Shown here piece by piece: positions 15,877-27,807 of a DNA stretch of 64,000 nt. The notes beneath the pieces were generated by a model, which saw only the letters and a list, made by a program, of their open reading frames with translations, ran no database searches and had not been told where the DNA came from. Every line of letters starts with the position of its first letter. Position 1 is the first letter of the stretch. Both the position numbers and the translations under genes were made by a program. Origin of the DNA: Marinomonas mediterranea MMB-1 (lineage in GTDB: Bacteria; Pseudomonadota; Gammaproteobacteria; Pseudomonadales; Marinomonadaceae); assembly GCF_000192865.1 (NCBI RefSeq), contig NC_015276.1, forward strand, positions 2,294,001-2,358,000, in the 5' to 3' direction.

Positions 15877-17847
15877 TTACCAATTCTTTGGCTGTACAAC
15901 CCCCTGTTTTACCATCCGTCGATAGACAGTAGGTCGTGATACACCCAATACCCTGGCTACAGAGGATACGTTCCATCGATGCTGTTGAAGTAAGTCCAAT
16001 AAAGAGGGTTGTTCCGCTTGCTGGGGGAGGTTTTTAGAGATGGCAGCATAATGCGTCGTCGCTTGGATCTCGGGGAGTGTTTGATTCAGATGCTGGTGAT
16101 GAGTGATAAACTCTTCGGGTAAGTGCTGGACCGTAATCTCGTCGCCTGCACAGACAGCTTCCGCAAACGTTAGCGCATTTTTAAGCTGACGAATATTGCC
16201 TGGCCAGTTGTATGCCAATAATGCACTCATGGCATCAGCCCGTAATCTCACGTCTGGATTAATCTTTTTCAATAACACCTGAATTAAATATTGCTTATCT
16301 GCGCGTGCATTCAGCGTTGGCAGCTTTAATGTTGCTCCATTTAAACGATAGAACAGATCCTCCCGAAAACGTCCGTCGGTTATGCGTTGTAACAAATCAC
16401 AATGTGTAGCCGCTAATACGCGGATGTCGACCTCTATAGGTTGTAACGCGCCCAATGGTAAAACCAACCCTTCGGCTAACACTCTCAGTAAGCGTGTTTG
16501 TAAATGCAGTGGCATATCCCCAATCTCATCTAAAAAGAGAGAGCCGCCATCCGCTTGTTGAATTAACCCTTTTGCCCCTTTTGCTCGCCCCCCAGTAAAG
16601 GTTCCAGGGGCATAGCCAAACAACTCACTTTCAATCAACGATTCTGGGATTGCCGCGCAATTAACAGCAACAAAAGGCTTGTCGGAGCGATTACTGCTAA
16701 CATGAAGCGCTTGGGCTAACACTTCTTTACCAGTTCCTGTATCTCCTAAAATCAGTAAGTTCATATCCCTATGGCGTAAATGTTTAGCCAAGCGAATGGT
16801 TTTTCGCATCGCTGGGTCATCGGCACACAAACAGTCTAGGCTGGGAACAGATTCTTCTGTATCGGTGAGATTACTGGAAAGGTGCTTTTGGTAAGGCGTG
16901 TTCATAGTTGGTTCGATCAACATACCGAACAAAGTTTGCTGAGTGCCCGTTAAACGAAAAGCGCGTATACCATCTTTACTTTCGTATGTAATGGATAAAA
17001 TATCCCGCCATTGACACTCCAACAATGTTGGTAGCGAAATGCATTGTTGGCCAATGACTTGGCATTGTGACAATAAACGACGTCCTGCTGTGTTTGCCGC
17101 TAACACTTGACCTTGTTCGTCTAATGCGAATAGCAGTTGTCCATTTACCTGTACTAACTCACGCGATTGATCGCATTTGAATATCAGGCTGTGTCGATAG
17201 CGCCGCAAGAAATACGCATCTTCTATCAGTCGAGCGTAGAGCTGAGTTAAATGCAGCGCAAAATTTTGACTGTCAGGCGAACGAGATGAATTTAACGCAG
17301 AAATATCCAAAACAGCCAAGAGTTGGCCAAAAGGGTCTTTGATGGGTGCGGCGGTACAGGTTAAGCCAATATGAGAGCTATCAAAATGATTGGTACGGTG
17401 GCACGTTAGCGCTTGTTGCTCTTGGATGCAGGTACCCACAGCACATGTACCTGCGTATTGCTCACTCCAATCCGCACCTAAATAAAGTCCTGCCTTCTGC
17501 AGTCGATCATCATCTTTTTTATTCCCCAAAAATTGAACAGTGATACCTCGGTAATCACTAAGCAATAAAACATAACCGAGTCCTGCAATTTGTGTGAATA
17601 ATTGCTCTACACCCGCACGTGCAACATTTAACAACTCATCCACCGAGTCTTGATGTTCTAGCAAGGTCTGCTGAGTCACAATGCGTGCCGGTCTAGGTCG
17701 ACTAGGATCCAAACCATACTCGTTGATACAGCGTTGCCAAGAGCGGCCAATCAACTCTGGGGGAAGCGCGCTTTTACCGTTCAATCGGTGACCGTCATAA
17801 CGCAATATCGTTTCTATATGACGGCGTTGCTGACTCATATTGCTCAT
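15877..17847 (-). CDS. AcoR-like sigma-54-dependent activator
   Basis: The 656-aa regulator has an N-terminal GAF-type sensor region (~60-200), a middle region of weak PAS-like character, a sigma-54 AAA+ domain (~345-570) and a C-terminal Fis-type HTH (LLQQHRWNVSSVARVLGVSR). Walker A is GDTGTGKE and Walker B is GGSLFLDEIGDM. The sigma-54 contact loop reads GTFTGG instead of the canonical GAFTGA; T at the second place is common in the AcoR branch, G at the end is less so. It faces the flavin monooxygenase gene across an intergenic region with clear activator and sigma-54 sites, so it very likely activates that gene in response to its substrate. It ends four bases from alpA, convergent. Confidence 0.9.
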   Translation of the reverse strand: MSNMSQQRRHIETILRYDGHRLNGKSALPPELIGRSWQRCINEYGLDPSRPRPARIVTQQTLLEHQDSVDELLNVARAGVEQLFTQIAGLGYVLLLSDYRGITVQFLGNKKDDDRLQKAGLYLGADWSEQYAGTCAVGTCIQEQQALTCHRTNHFDSSHIGLTCTAAPIKDPFGQLLAVLDISALNSSRSPDSQNFALHLTQLYARLIEDAYFLRRYRHSLIFKCDQSRELVQVNGQLLFALDEQGQVLAANTAGRRLLSQCQVIGQQCISLPTLLECQWRDILSITYESKDGIRAFRLTGTQQTLFGMLIEPTMNTPYQKHLSSNLTDTEESVPSLDCLCADDPAMRKTIRLAKHLRHRDMNLLILGDTGTGKEVLAQALHVSSNRSDKPFVAVNCAAIPESLIESELFGYAPGTFTGGRAKGAKGLIQQADGGSLFLDEIGDMPLHLQTRLLRVLAEGLVLPLGALQPIEVDIRVLAATHCDLLQRITDGRFREDLFYRLNGATLKLPTLNARADKQYLIQVLLKKINPDVRLRADAMSALLAYNWPGNIRQLKNALTFAEAVCAGDEITVQHLPEEFITHHQHLNQTLPEIQATTHYAAISKNLPQQAEQPSLLDLLQQHRWNVSSVARVLGVSRPTVYRRMVKQGVVQPKNW

Positions 17848-17972
17848 GCTGATACCTAGCTTTGGTCTATTTATAGTTATTTTTGACTGTCTTGAGTCTA
17901 ACCCCGAAGAAAGAACCTTTCTAGCCTTCTTTGCAACAACCTCTTTCGCCGCCGAAAACTCAAGATCTCACC

Positions 17973-18019
17973 TGTAACATTCAGCGTTACACCTGTAATA
18001 AAAAGTGTGACAGGTGTAA
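17973..18019. promoter_or_regulatory. Candidate activator (UAS) inverted repeats
   Basis: Two overlapping inverted repeats are visible: TGTAAC (17973) with GTTACA (17986), and TTACACCTGT (17987-17996) with ACAGGTGTAA (18010-18019). They lie 110-160 bp upstream of the -24/-12 promoter, the usual place for AcoR-type enhancer sites. Confidence 0.7.
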
Positions 18020-18130
18020 TCATCTGGAAAACAGAAAAACTTATTACATCATCGAGCGATAACCATACCTTTCAGAGTAAAGTGTTAAGAATCATAAAGT
18101 TGTAAGTGTGATCATGATTAAAACAGATTG

Positions 18131-18147
18131 TTGGCACGCATGCTGCT
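18131..18147 (+). promoter_or_regulatory. Sigma-54 (-24/-12) promoter
   Basis: TTGGCACGCATGCTGCT matches the sigma-54 consensus. GG (18133-18134) and GC (18145-18146) are separated by exactly ten bases. It points at the monooxygenase gene, starting about 110 bp downstream. Confidence 0.85.
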
Positions 18148-18254
18148 CTTGTAATTAACCAGCACGATTCAAGCGTACATGCAAAAGGATCTGAGTTGGT
18201 TGTCTTTTTAGGCAAACGCAGTAACAAAAACAATAATCTGCAATGGAGATACTT

Positions 18255-20084
18255 ATGACCCAGTCAGCAACTAAGCAATCAGCGCTGAGCACAACACATC
18301 AACCCAATGTCACGGTTACCCAATGGCTTGAAAAACTATCGAGTGCATTTCATTCAAATACTCCCAGCGATGCCGCATTTCTGTTTGAAGAGGATGGATA
18401 CTGGCGAGACTTGGTCGCATTTACATGGAACATAAAAACATTAGAAGGTCGTACGGCTATCCGTGACATGATCAACGAAACGGTTAGCCATATCCGCCCT
18501 ACAAACTGGCAATTGGATGAAGACGTCACCGAAAAAGACGGTGTTATTGATGCTTGGATTACGTTTGATACCGCTGTTGCTAAAGGTCGTGCCTACCTTC
18601 GTTTGCGTGATGGGCTTGCTTGGACGTTTTTAACCACCATGGTCGAGCTCACAGATTATCCAGAAAAGCGTAACAAACGTCGTCCAAAAGGCGCAGAACA
18701 TGGTGCCAATAAAAATCGTCAAACATGGCTTGAAAAACGCCAACATGAAGAGATGACACTTGGCTACACAGAGCAACCATATTGTCTCATCATCGGAGGT
18801 GGGCAAGGCGGTATTGGATTAGCGGCTCGCCTGCGCCAACTAGATGTTCCAACCATCGTAATTGATGCTTTACCAAAGCCTGGGGATACATGGCGTAATC
18901 GGTATAAGTCGCTATCCCTGCATGACCCCATTTGGTATGACCACATGCCATACCTTCCTTTTCCTGAAAACTGGCCCGTATTTACTCCCAAAGACAAGAT
19001 AGGTGATTGGCTGGAGATGTACACCAAGGTTATGGAAATAAACTACTGGGGCTCAACTCGTTGCACGAATGCACAATTTGATGAAGAAAAACAAGAGTGG
19101 GTGGTCAGTGTCGAACGAGATGGTGTCGCTCTGACACTTCGCCCCAAACAGCTTGTTTTAGCAACAGGTATGTCTGGTATTCCGAACATACCAGAAATCC
19201 CTGGTATGGATACGTTTGAAGGGGAGCAACACCACTCCAGCAAACACCCTGGCGGAGAAGCTTACAAAGGTAAGAAATGCATTGTATTAGGAGGTAACAA
19301 TTCTGCCCATGATATTTGTTGTGCACTTTGGGAAAACGAAGCGGATGTCACCATGATCCAACGCTCTTCAACGCATATCATCAAATCTGACTCCCTGATG
19401 GAGCTCGTCTTAGGGGGGTTATACTCAGAAGAAGCGGTTGAAAATGGCATGACAACCTATAAGGCAGATATGACCTTCGCGTCCATTCCGTTTCAAATCA
19501 TGCCACAGTTCCATATTCCCGCTTATCAAGCGGTTGCAGAAAAGGATAAAGACTTTTATCAGCGCTTAACGGATGCCGGGTTCTTGCTTGATTTTGGCGA
19601 AGATGGCTCGGGACTATTTATGAAATATCTGCGTCGTGGCTCGGGCTACTACATCGATGTGGGGGCATCTGATTTGGTGGCCAATGGCGATATTAAACTA
19701 AAATCGGGTGTTTCCATTGAACGCATTAAACCAAAATCCGTTGTGCTGACAGATGGCACAGAACTCGAAGCCGATTTGATCGTTTACGCCACAGGATTTG
19801 GTTCAATGAATGGTTGGGCCGCGAAGATCATCTCTCAAGACGTAGCCGATAAAGTGGGTAAATGCTGGGGGATGGGTTCAAACACAGCGAAAGACCCTGG
19901 ACCTTGGGAAGGAGAGCTTCGCAATATGTGGAAGCCCACTCATCAAGAAGCGCTCTGGTTTCATGGGGGTAACTTGCATCAATCCAGACATTATTCGCAA
20001 TATTTATCACTACAACTCAAAGCCCGTATGGAAGGGATAGAAACCCCGGTTTATGGCATGGAGCCAGTCCACCATTTAAGCTAG
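18255..20084 (+). CDS. Flavin-containing monooxygenase with N-terminal SnoaL-like domain
   Basis: The 609-aa enzyme has an N-terminal NTF2/SnoaL-like domain (~1-150) followed by a flavin monooxygenase. The FAD site is IIGGGQGGIGLAARL, the NADPH site is VLGGNNSAHDICCAL, and ATG motifs occur in LVLATGMSGIPN and IVYATGFGSM. The FMO fingerprint region reads FEGEQHHSSKH, a variant of F-x-G-x3-H. It would use NADPH and O2 to oxidise a heteroatom or carbonyl of a small compound; the substrate is unknown. ATG 18255 has GGAG six bases upstream; ATG 18243 is an alternative. Expression should depend on sigma-54 and the adjacent AcoR-like activator. A strong terminator follows. Confidence 0.88.
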   Translation: MTQSATKQSALSTTHQPNVTVTQWLEKLSSAFHSNTPSDAAFLFEEDGYWRDLVAFTWNIKTLEGRTAIRDMINETVSHIRPTNWQLDEDVTEKDGVIDAWITFDTAVAKGRAYLRLRDGLAWTFLTTMVELTDYPEKRNKRRPKGAEHGANKNRQTWLEKRQHEEMTLGYTEQPYCLIIGGGQGGIGLAARLRQLDVPTIVIDALPKPGDTWRNRYKSLSLHDPIWYDHMPYLPFPENWPVFTPKDKIGDWLEMYTKVMEINYWGSTRCTNAQFDEEKQEWVVSVERDGVALTLRPKQLVLATGMSGIPNIPEIPGMDTFEGEQHHSSKHPGGEAYKGKKCIVLGGNNSAHDICCALWENEADVTMIQRSSTHIIKSDSLMELVLGGLYSEEAVENGMTTYKADMTFASIPFQIMPQFHIPAYQAVAEKDKDFYQRLTDAGFLLDFGEDGSGLFMKYLRRGSGYYIDVGASDLVANGDIKLKSGVSIERIKPKSVVLTDGTELEADLIVYATGFGSMNGWAAKIISQDVADKVGKCWGMGSNTAKDPGPWEGELRNMWKPTHQEALWFHGGNLHQSRHYSQYLSLQLKARMEGIETPVYGMEPVHHLS

Positions 20085-20137
20085 CAAAGCGAGAGTTTAG
20101 GCTATCAAGTTAAAGTAGCCTAAACGCCATCACGTTA

Positions 20138-20170
20138 AACAGCGACCGCTCTAGTGGTCGCTGTTATGTT
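20138..20170 (+). terminator. Terminator of the monooxygenase gene
   Basis: AACAGCGACC pairs perfectly with GGTCGCTGTT over an eight-base loop, followed by a T-rich tract. Confidence 0.85.
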
Positions 20171-20771
20171 CTTTTCTAAGATCAACAAGAGTGCTTGTTA
20201 AAGTCGGTTGATGTGAGGGCAATCTGCGGTGGTGAACTAACTTAAAGAGAAGAAAATAGGGGGCATCGATAGACTAACCTATACGACTGAATGGGAAGGG
20301 CGGTGAAAAGTTGGTGCAGCATGGGCTTAATGAATCCAGACTCAGAAGGAAACTGGCCGAGCACAACCAGAGGTCAATCAAGTAATGGCATATAGTGGCA
20401 ATGGCAAACCTAGCAAATAGATCACTTTAAGGACTCTTGTGGCTCTTTTTGCTTAGGGCAGGTGCAATGGTAATAAAGGCACAAATCAGTAAAGAGCAGC
20501 TGCCTGGTAAGAGGAGGTGCAAAGGTGGCTCCAAGTAGGAATTAACAATAGAGATTAAACAAATATAATCTAAGCTAAACCTCATCAAAAAATATCACAG
20601 TTCTGATATTGGTCTTTAGCGATACCATCTACCCATTGTTTTAAGTTTTCGCAATATGGCTAATTAACACAAGTAAATAGTGCTAAAGACCTTGCTCATT
20701 AAAAACTGTAAGATTAGGATTGTATTAATTTGTATTAATTTGTATTATTTCGACAAAATAGGGTTACACAA
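20171..20771. other. Gene-free stretch before the RAYT element
   Basis: I see no gene in these 600 bases. The only ordered feature is a ten-base repeat (TTGTATTAAT) in two perfect copies and one near copy at 20720-20749, directly before the transposon end. Confidence 0.55.
20720..20749. repeat. Ten-base tandem repeat TTGTATTAAT x3
   Basis: Two exact copies and a third with one change lie just upstream of the RAYT element. Confidence 0.85.
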
Positions 20772-22027
20772 GACACCCATTCGATTTGACGGTGCATACA
20801 TTAAACTGTATAAATAAACAGTGTATTTTGTTTGGAAAAAGGAATTTCCGTATGCCGCGCCCAAGAAGTCAACAGGTCAGCTTGTCTGATACTCCTTATT
20901 ATCATTGTATTTCTCGCTGTGTTCGCCGCGCTTTTCTTTGTGGAGAGGATGTCGTCACGGGCAAAAGCTTTGAACATCGTCGTGGTTGGATCGAAAACCG
21001 TCTTTTATTTCTTGCTCAAATATTTGCCATCGATGTGTGTGCCTATGCTGTGATGAGTAACCACATTCATGTTGTTTTGCATGTGAATGCGCAAGACGCC
21101 AAGGACTGGACAACTCGTGAAGTGATTGAGCGCTGGCACAAACTCCATAAGGGAACAGTGCTCACTCAGAAGTACATCCGAGGTGAAGAGCTGCCAAAGG
21201 CTGTGATGGAAATGTTGGAAGTGACAGCCGAGACTTATCGTCAACGGCTCATGGATATTAGCTGGTTCATGAGGAATCTCAGTGAGCCAATAGCAAGGCA
21301 AGCAAATTTTGAAGATAATTGTACAGGCCGGTTCTGGGAAGGGCGCTTCAAGTCTCAGGCACTCTTGGATGAAGCTGCGTTAATTGCTTGCATGGCGTAT
21401 GTCGATCTCAATCCACTTAGAGCGAATATCGCAGACACGCCTGAAACCTCTCAATTTACCAGCGTAAAGAAACGAGTTAAGTCAGCGAAGCGTGCAGAGC
21501 AACCAAAAGAGTTGATGCCATTTATCGGCAACGAAAGAGAAAACCAACCGACTGGAATTGCTTTTAAACTCAAAGACTACCTTGATCTTGTTGATCTGAC
21601 TGGACGTATTGTTCGCGAAGATAAAAGAGGGTCAATCGATCTATCACTTTCGCCTATTTTACAAAGAGTAGGCATTTCTCACGAAAATTGGATAACGATT
21701 GCAACTCAGTTCGAATCAAACTCAAGCAGTATCGTAGGAGCGGAAGCAAGCATAAAGGAATATTCGCACTCAAATCCTAAAGCCAGACCAAACCGAAGGT
21801 GCACTAGGCTACTCGCGTAATTTAATTTCCTGATAATCCCCCATCATTCCTAAACGGATCTAAGGTCATACAATGTGAGTGGTATGAGGCCGCTTCTCGC
21901 GTGAAAACTGAGAATAGTCTCCGGTTCACTGTGAATTTCCAAGATAGGCAGTTTAACCTCTGGTTTTAAATCGATAGATTTGATTATAGAGCTGGGAAGT
22001 ATTTCCTGATTCTATGTAGTGGGTGTC
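20772..22027 (+). mobile_element. RAYT-type element (TnpA-REP) with REP-like ends
   Basis: The element starts with GACACCCATTCGA and ends with CTATGTAGTGGGTGTC; the terminal eight bases are inverted repeats. The same two ends, joined without a gene, form the solo element at 15575. The right end directly abuts the broken glycosyltransferase frame, so insertion here probably removed that gene's 5' part. Confidence 0.82.
20852..21820 (+). CDS. REP-associated tyrosine transposase (RAYT, Y1 HUH family)
   Basis: The 322-aa protein is a Y1 single-strand transposase of the long RAYT type. It starts MPRPRSQQVSLSDTPYYHC, has the metal-binding HUH motif in YAVMSNHIHVVLHV, and continues with GRFWEGRFKSQALLDE and ACMAYVDLNPLRA. 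Such enzymes cut and paste short palindromic REP sequences. ATG 20852 follows AAGGAA; an in-frame ATG 66 bases upstream lacks a site and would add a tail not seen in the family. The gene looks intact. Confidence 0.9.
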   Translation: MPRPRSQQVSLSDTPYYHCISRCVRRAFLCGEDVVTGKSFEHRRGWIENRLLFLAQIFAIDVCAYAVMSNHIHVVLHVNAQDAKDWTTREVIERWHKLHKGTVLTQKYIRGEELPKAVMEMLEVTAETYRQRLMDISWFMRNLSEPIARQANFEDNCTGRFWEGRFKSQALLDEAALIACMAYVDLNPLRANIADTPETSQFTSVKKRVKSAKRAEQPKELMPFIGNERENQPTGIAFKLKDYLDLVDLTGRIVREDKRGSIDLSLSPILQRVGISHENWITIATQFESNSSSIVGAEASIKEYSHSNPKARPNRRCTRLLA

Positions 22028-24850
22028 TTTTAGGCGTTCCACCGGAAATTTCAGAGGCTTCTTCGTGGAACTGCCAGGTTGGTAAGTTGATACGTGAATT
22101 TGCAATCTTTAGTTTAGTCCCTGATGTTGTTTTGGTTCCTGGGGATATTAACAACAACGGTACAGGGGGAGTATTTTCTGTCGGATCGCCTTCTTATCCG
22201 GTTGTGACTTTAGCAACTCAATCCACAATAACGTTAGCGGGTGCCACTGATCATGAATGTATATATGCACTTGATGCATTGGCGTCCAACGAATTAAAGG
22301 TATCTGAACGGCTAAAGATCATAACTGATTTCTGTAAAGCGAAGATTAACGCTGAAAGCGCTATTGATGCTTTGTTAGAGGCAGGAGAAAGACCTAAACT
22401 AGCGTTTGTTTCGCCGCTTCCTCCAGAAAAAGTGGCGTTGTATTTTATAGCGCGGAGTTAATTCCAGCCTTAAGCCAATATTATGATGTGGATGTGATAG
22501 TCGATAGAGAATTCATTGAGGATGCATGGATTACAGATAATTGCGGTGTTTATACGCCAGAGTACCTTATCACAAATAGTGAGTTATATGAGCGGGTTAT
22601 TTACCATTTTGGTAATTCTTATTTTCACTCTTATATGTACGCCCTCTTAGAGCGAGTTCCAGGCGTTGTTGTGTTACATAATTTCTATTTGGGTGACTTG
22701 GCTTATCACATGCACATCCATGAAGGTAGAGCTTTTGGTTTGAACGAGCGCTTTATTTCTCTAGTGGCTATAGGACAGTCGCTGAAGGTGTTAATAACTC
22801 AGATGATATACTTACTGCGTTTCGATGTTTTTGAGAAATCAAAAAGTGTTGTTGTTCACTCTGCTTTTGCAAAAATGCTAGCGAGAAAATATTACAGTAA
22901 TATCGAATCTAGTGCCTGTCATGTTATTCCATTATTGCGGCAGCCCGCTTACTTGGCGGATAAAACGGAAGTTAGAAAAAGTTTGGGACTTAAGTCGGGT
23001 GACTTTGTTGTATGCAGCTTTGGTTTTATTGGGCGGAATAAATTGAATATTCGGTTGATCTAGACTTGGCTCTCATCCCCACTTGCTAACCAGAGAGAAT
23101 GCAAGCTGATTTTTGTTGGTGGGCTACCTAATGATAGTTATGGGGAATCTGTTCTCGATGCTATAAAAGGCCATGAAAATATAGTTATTACCGGATGGGT
23201 TGACGATATAACGTACCATAATTACTTGAGTGCTGCAGATGTAGCGGTGCAGCTGCGCTCTGAATTTCGTGGTGAAACTTCAGCTGCAGTGCTTGATTGC
23301 ATGAATGATGGCCTCGCCACAATCGTCAATGCCCGCGGGTCAATGGCTGAGATTTCCGATAATGATGTTGTGGTTTTGTATCATAAGCTTTTCAATAGTG
23401 ATTTATGCTTTGCATTGGAGCGTTTATGGAGTAGTGAAGATGAACGTCAACCTATAGGTGTACATGCTGCGCAAACAATAAGGTCAAAGCATTCACCTCA
23501 ATATTGTGTCAAGCGGTATGCGGAAGTTATTGAGCACGATAGAAATTTATCTTTACATGACGCTCAATTTTTAATGAAAGAGATAGCCCGTCTTGGCCCC
23601 CAGCACTGGGAGTCAATGAACGTGTCGATATCGCTGAGCGGTTGTCGCGAAATTTTCCTTTGCGAACCGCAAAGCGACAGCTATTTGTTGATGTGACTCC
23701 AACAGCGGAAAATGATATACGTACAGGTATTCAGAGGGTAGTCTGTTCTATTGTTAGAGCTTTGATTGAAATGGACCTTCCGGAATATCGGATTGAGCCT
23801 GTATATCTATCGGATAAAGGTGGCGGTTGGCATTATCGCTACACGAGACAATGGGCTTCTCAGATTATGGGGCGTTCTAGTGAGAGGGCAGTTAATGAGC
23901 CAATTGATCGCGCCCCTAGCGATTTTTTACTGATTGTGGATTTCATGTCGGGGGGGCTATATCATGTAATGCTCTCAGGTATATATGATGATTTAAGGCG
24001 TGATGGAGTCGAGATTAAGACTGTAACTTACGATCTTTTACCGATCCTTTTTCCGTCTTACTTTCCTGCTGAAAATGAAGTTGAATTAAATCACAAACTT
24101 TGGTTAGAGGCAGTCTTTAAATTAGATGGCACGGTTTGTATTTCAAAATCAGTTGCGGATGAGCTGACTGTCTGGGCTAAGAAAAATACAGATGCAGATC
24201 TTAGCTCTTTCAGTATTGACTGGTTTCATTTGGGTGCAGACATTGGCTCTTGCGTGCCGACAAAAGGATGTCCGGACGATTACTTAACAACCGTCGGGTC
24301 AATAGAACAGGATATTAGTTTTTTAATGGTGGGGACAATCGAGCCACGTAAAGGCTATGCCCAGTCCTTAGCTGCATTCCAGCTGATTTGGGATAAAGGT
24401 GTTGATGTTAATCTGGTTTTTGTCGGGAAACAGGGCTGGAACATGAATGAGTTTTTTGACAAAATTAAATCTTCTACAGAGTACAATCGGAAACTTTTTT
24501 GGCTTGAGGGTATTAGCGATGAATATTTGGAAAAGATCTATGAGGCCAGCTCTTGCTTGATCGCGGCAAGTGAGGCTGAAGGACTCGGTCTGCCGCTCAT
24601 TGGAGCCGCTCAATATAAATTACCTATTGTTGCCCGAGATATTCCAGTCTTCCGTGAAGTGGCGACCGAATATGCATTCTATTTCAAAGATTCACAAAAT
24701 CCGCAAGACATTGCTGGGGCTGTAACGAACTGGTTAGAATTAAATACCAAATCTAAAGCTCCGCGATCAGATGATATGCCTTGGTTGACTTGGTAGCAAA
24801 GTGCACAACAGCTTATCGATATTGTTTTGGGTTACAACCAGTTTGGTTAA
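22028..24850 (+). pseudogene. Decayed multi-domain glycosyltransferase
   Basis: The fragments join into one large GT4-type polysaccharide glycosyltransferase with at least two catalytic domains. The first begins near KLAFVSPLPPEK; the second at RQLFVDVTPTAENDIRTG contains VGTIEPRKGY and ASEAEGLGLPL. Damage is multiple: the 5' end is cut at the RAYT right end; one A seems lost from the run at 22427-22431; an in-frame TAG stands at 23061; the frame shifts again near 23620; and a TAG at 24794 cuts off a tail QSAQQLIDIVLG that still reads on to 24850. Family proteins of this kind add rhamnose or mannose to O-antigen. With this many lesions it cannot be functional. Confidence 0.85.
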
Positions 24851-24855
24851 ATTGA

Positions 24856-25905
<1,050 letters not shown>

Positions 25906-25943
25906 ATGTGCAATCTATTAGGAACTATTAACTCGGAGTGCTT

Positions 25944-26891
25944 GTGAATCAGCATGTATTTTTAACTGGTGCTTGCGGTTTTGTCGGTAAAGTTCTGTTG
26001 CCTATACTGCTGGCTAAAGGCTACCGTGTGACTTGTGCTTCTAGGTTAGCATCTTCCCATGCGGGCAGTGCAGCGGAATGGGTCACTCTTGATATTAATG
26101 ATGCTAAGGCGGTGTCTTGTGTGATCGAGCAGGTTAAACCTAGTCATGTGATACATCTGGCTGCTCAGAGTCACGTGCCCACGAGCTTTCGTGAACCAGC
26201 ACAAACCTGGCAAACGAATGTTATGGGTACGCTTCACTTGCTTGAGGCAGTTAAAACGCACTGTAGTGAGGCTTTTTTTCTTTTTGTTAGCTCTTCCGAA
26301 GTCTATGGTGAATTTTTCAAAGCTGCAGAGCTAACGGCGGAGTCGGCCGATTGCAAGCCTATGAACCCTTATGCGGCCAGCAAACGCGCAGCTGAACTAG
26401 CGATTGAGCAGTATTTTCGTCAAGGCTTAGCCGGGGCTATTGCCAGGCCGTTTAACCATATCGGTGCTGGTCAGTCACCAGAATTTGTTTCCGCGTCTTT
26501 TGCTCGACAAATTGCGGCTATTGAAGCGGGTAAGCAGAAGCCGATATTGCAGGTGGGTAACCTAGATGCGCAGCGAGACTTTCTCGATGTTAGGGATGTT
26601 TGCAACGCCTATGTGGCGTTGCTGGAATTGAAGACTGTCGATATCGAAGATCGAATATTTAATATTGCCTCTGGGCAGCCTCGCCGGATTGATGATGTAC
26701 TCAAGCTGTTATTGCAACAGAGCTCTCAGGAAATAGCGGTAGAGCTGGATCCAGAGCGTATGCGGCCTTCGGATATCCCTCTTGCAGCGGGTGATTGCAC
26801 TCGTATCCACTCCCTGACTGGTTGGCAGCCCAGTTACGATTTATCGAATACGTTGGCCGAGTTATTAGGTCACTGGCGTGAGCAGGTATAG
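25944..26891 (+). CDS. rmd: GDP-6-deoxy-D-mannose reductase (GDP-D-rhamnose synthesis)
   Basis: This 315-aa short-chain reductase reduces the gmd product to GDP-D-rhamnose. FLTGACGFVGKVL is the NAD(P) site, SSSEVYGE and NPYAASKRAAELA carry the catalytic Ser and Y-x3-K, and ARPFNHIGAGQSPEFV is typical of Rmd. The start is GTG 25944, with GGAG at 25935-25938; a GTG at 25938 is in frame but lacks the site. It lies 38 bp after gmd, in one operon. The gene looks intact although the sugar-transfer genes around it are broken. Confidence 0.88.
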   Translation: MNQHVFLTGACGFVGKVLLPILLAKGYRVTCASRLASSHAGSAAEWVTLDINDAKAVSCVIEQVKPSHVIHLAAQSHVPTSFREPAQTWQTNVMGTLHLLEAVKTHCSEAFFLFVSSSEVYGEFFKAAELTAESADCKPMNPYAASKRAAELAIEQYFRQGLAGAIARPFNHIGAGQSPEFVSASFARQIAAIEAGKQKPILQVGNLDAQRDFLDVRDVCNAYVALLELKTVDIEDRIFNIASGQPRRIDDVLKLLLQQSSQEIAVELDPERMRPSDIPLAAGDCTRIHSLTGWQPSYDLSNTLAELLGHWREQV

Positions 26892-26896
26892 ATGTT

Positions 26897-27807
26897 TTGA
26901 AGCTGTTATTAAACACCGAGTCGCTGCTCCCGCAGTTAACGGAGATTGGTAGCTATACCCATAACCTGTTGCGGCAATTTGCTAAAACTCCCGAATTTGA
27001 ACGGGTCGACTGTTTTAACGAGAGTAATCTGCTTAGTGCGGATGAGCAGTTGCAGTTAGTAGCATTATCGGGCGCTGACGCTCCAGAGATCCCTCACGAC
27101 ACTCGACCGAACTGACGCCATTATTACTGACTCTGAAGTAGTGCGTAGGCAGCTGATAGAATTATTGGATGTGCCAGAAGAACGTATCAGAACAGTCTAT
27201 TTGGGAGCTGATGAGCGGTTTCACCCCCGAAGCCAAGAGTTGACAGATGAGTTTCTCTCCTAGTTTGGGCTGGCGCATCAGTCGTATGTGTTATTCGTGG
27301 GTACGTTTGAACCGAGAAAACGTGTTGAGGTTCTGCTTGATGCTTGGTGCTTGGTGCGCTGCCAGATTCGGTTCAGCGGACTTATCCCTTGGTACTTGCT
27401 GGGGCAATAGCGAGATGCTTCAACGTATTAAGTCACTTGAAGCTCAAGGAATTATTCGCGACTTACATTATGTCTCTGCGGATGCTTTGCTGTTGCTTTA
27501 TTCTGGTGCGTCATTATTTGCTTACCCATCCGTATATGAAGGCTTCGGATTACCCGTTTTAGAAGCAATGAGCAGCGGTGTGCCTGTTATTTGCCGGGCG
27601 GGAACGTCTATGGCTGAGTTTGCGAAAGGGGTGTGCTTGCTTTGCGAGACAGATGAGACTGAAGAATTGAATGTCAAAATTTCAGAGATTCTTGGGAGTC
27701 CCCTGAAGCAAAAAGAGTATTCTCAAAAAGGGCTGATACAAGCTATGTGCTATTCATGGGCGCGATGTGCACAAGAGACGGCTAGAGTTTATCGTTCAAT
27801 ATCCTGA
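26897..27807 (+). pseudogene. Decayed GT4 glycosyltransferase
   Basis: N-terminal LLLNTESLLPQLTEIGSYTHNLL and C-terminal YPSVYEGFGLPVLEAMSSGVPV belong to one GT4 mannosyl/rhamnosyltransferase, but the frame is broken several times. The middle (IITDSEVVRRQL, VYLGADERFHP, LFVGTFEPRKR) reads in another frame between 27113 and ~27350 and has a TAG at 27261. A piece of the acceptor domain seems missing between TRPN and the IITDS block. It follows rmd by five bases and was probably the next gene of the O-antigen operon. Confidence 0.83.

Noticed and set aside
22028..24850. Possible UAG readthrough or recoding: in-frame TAG codons at 23061, 24794 and (second gene) 27261
   Set aside because: The same genes also have frameshifts and a missing 5' end, and one IS110 stop is TAA. 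Decay explains all of it.
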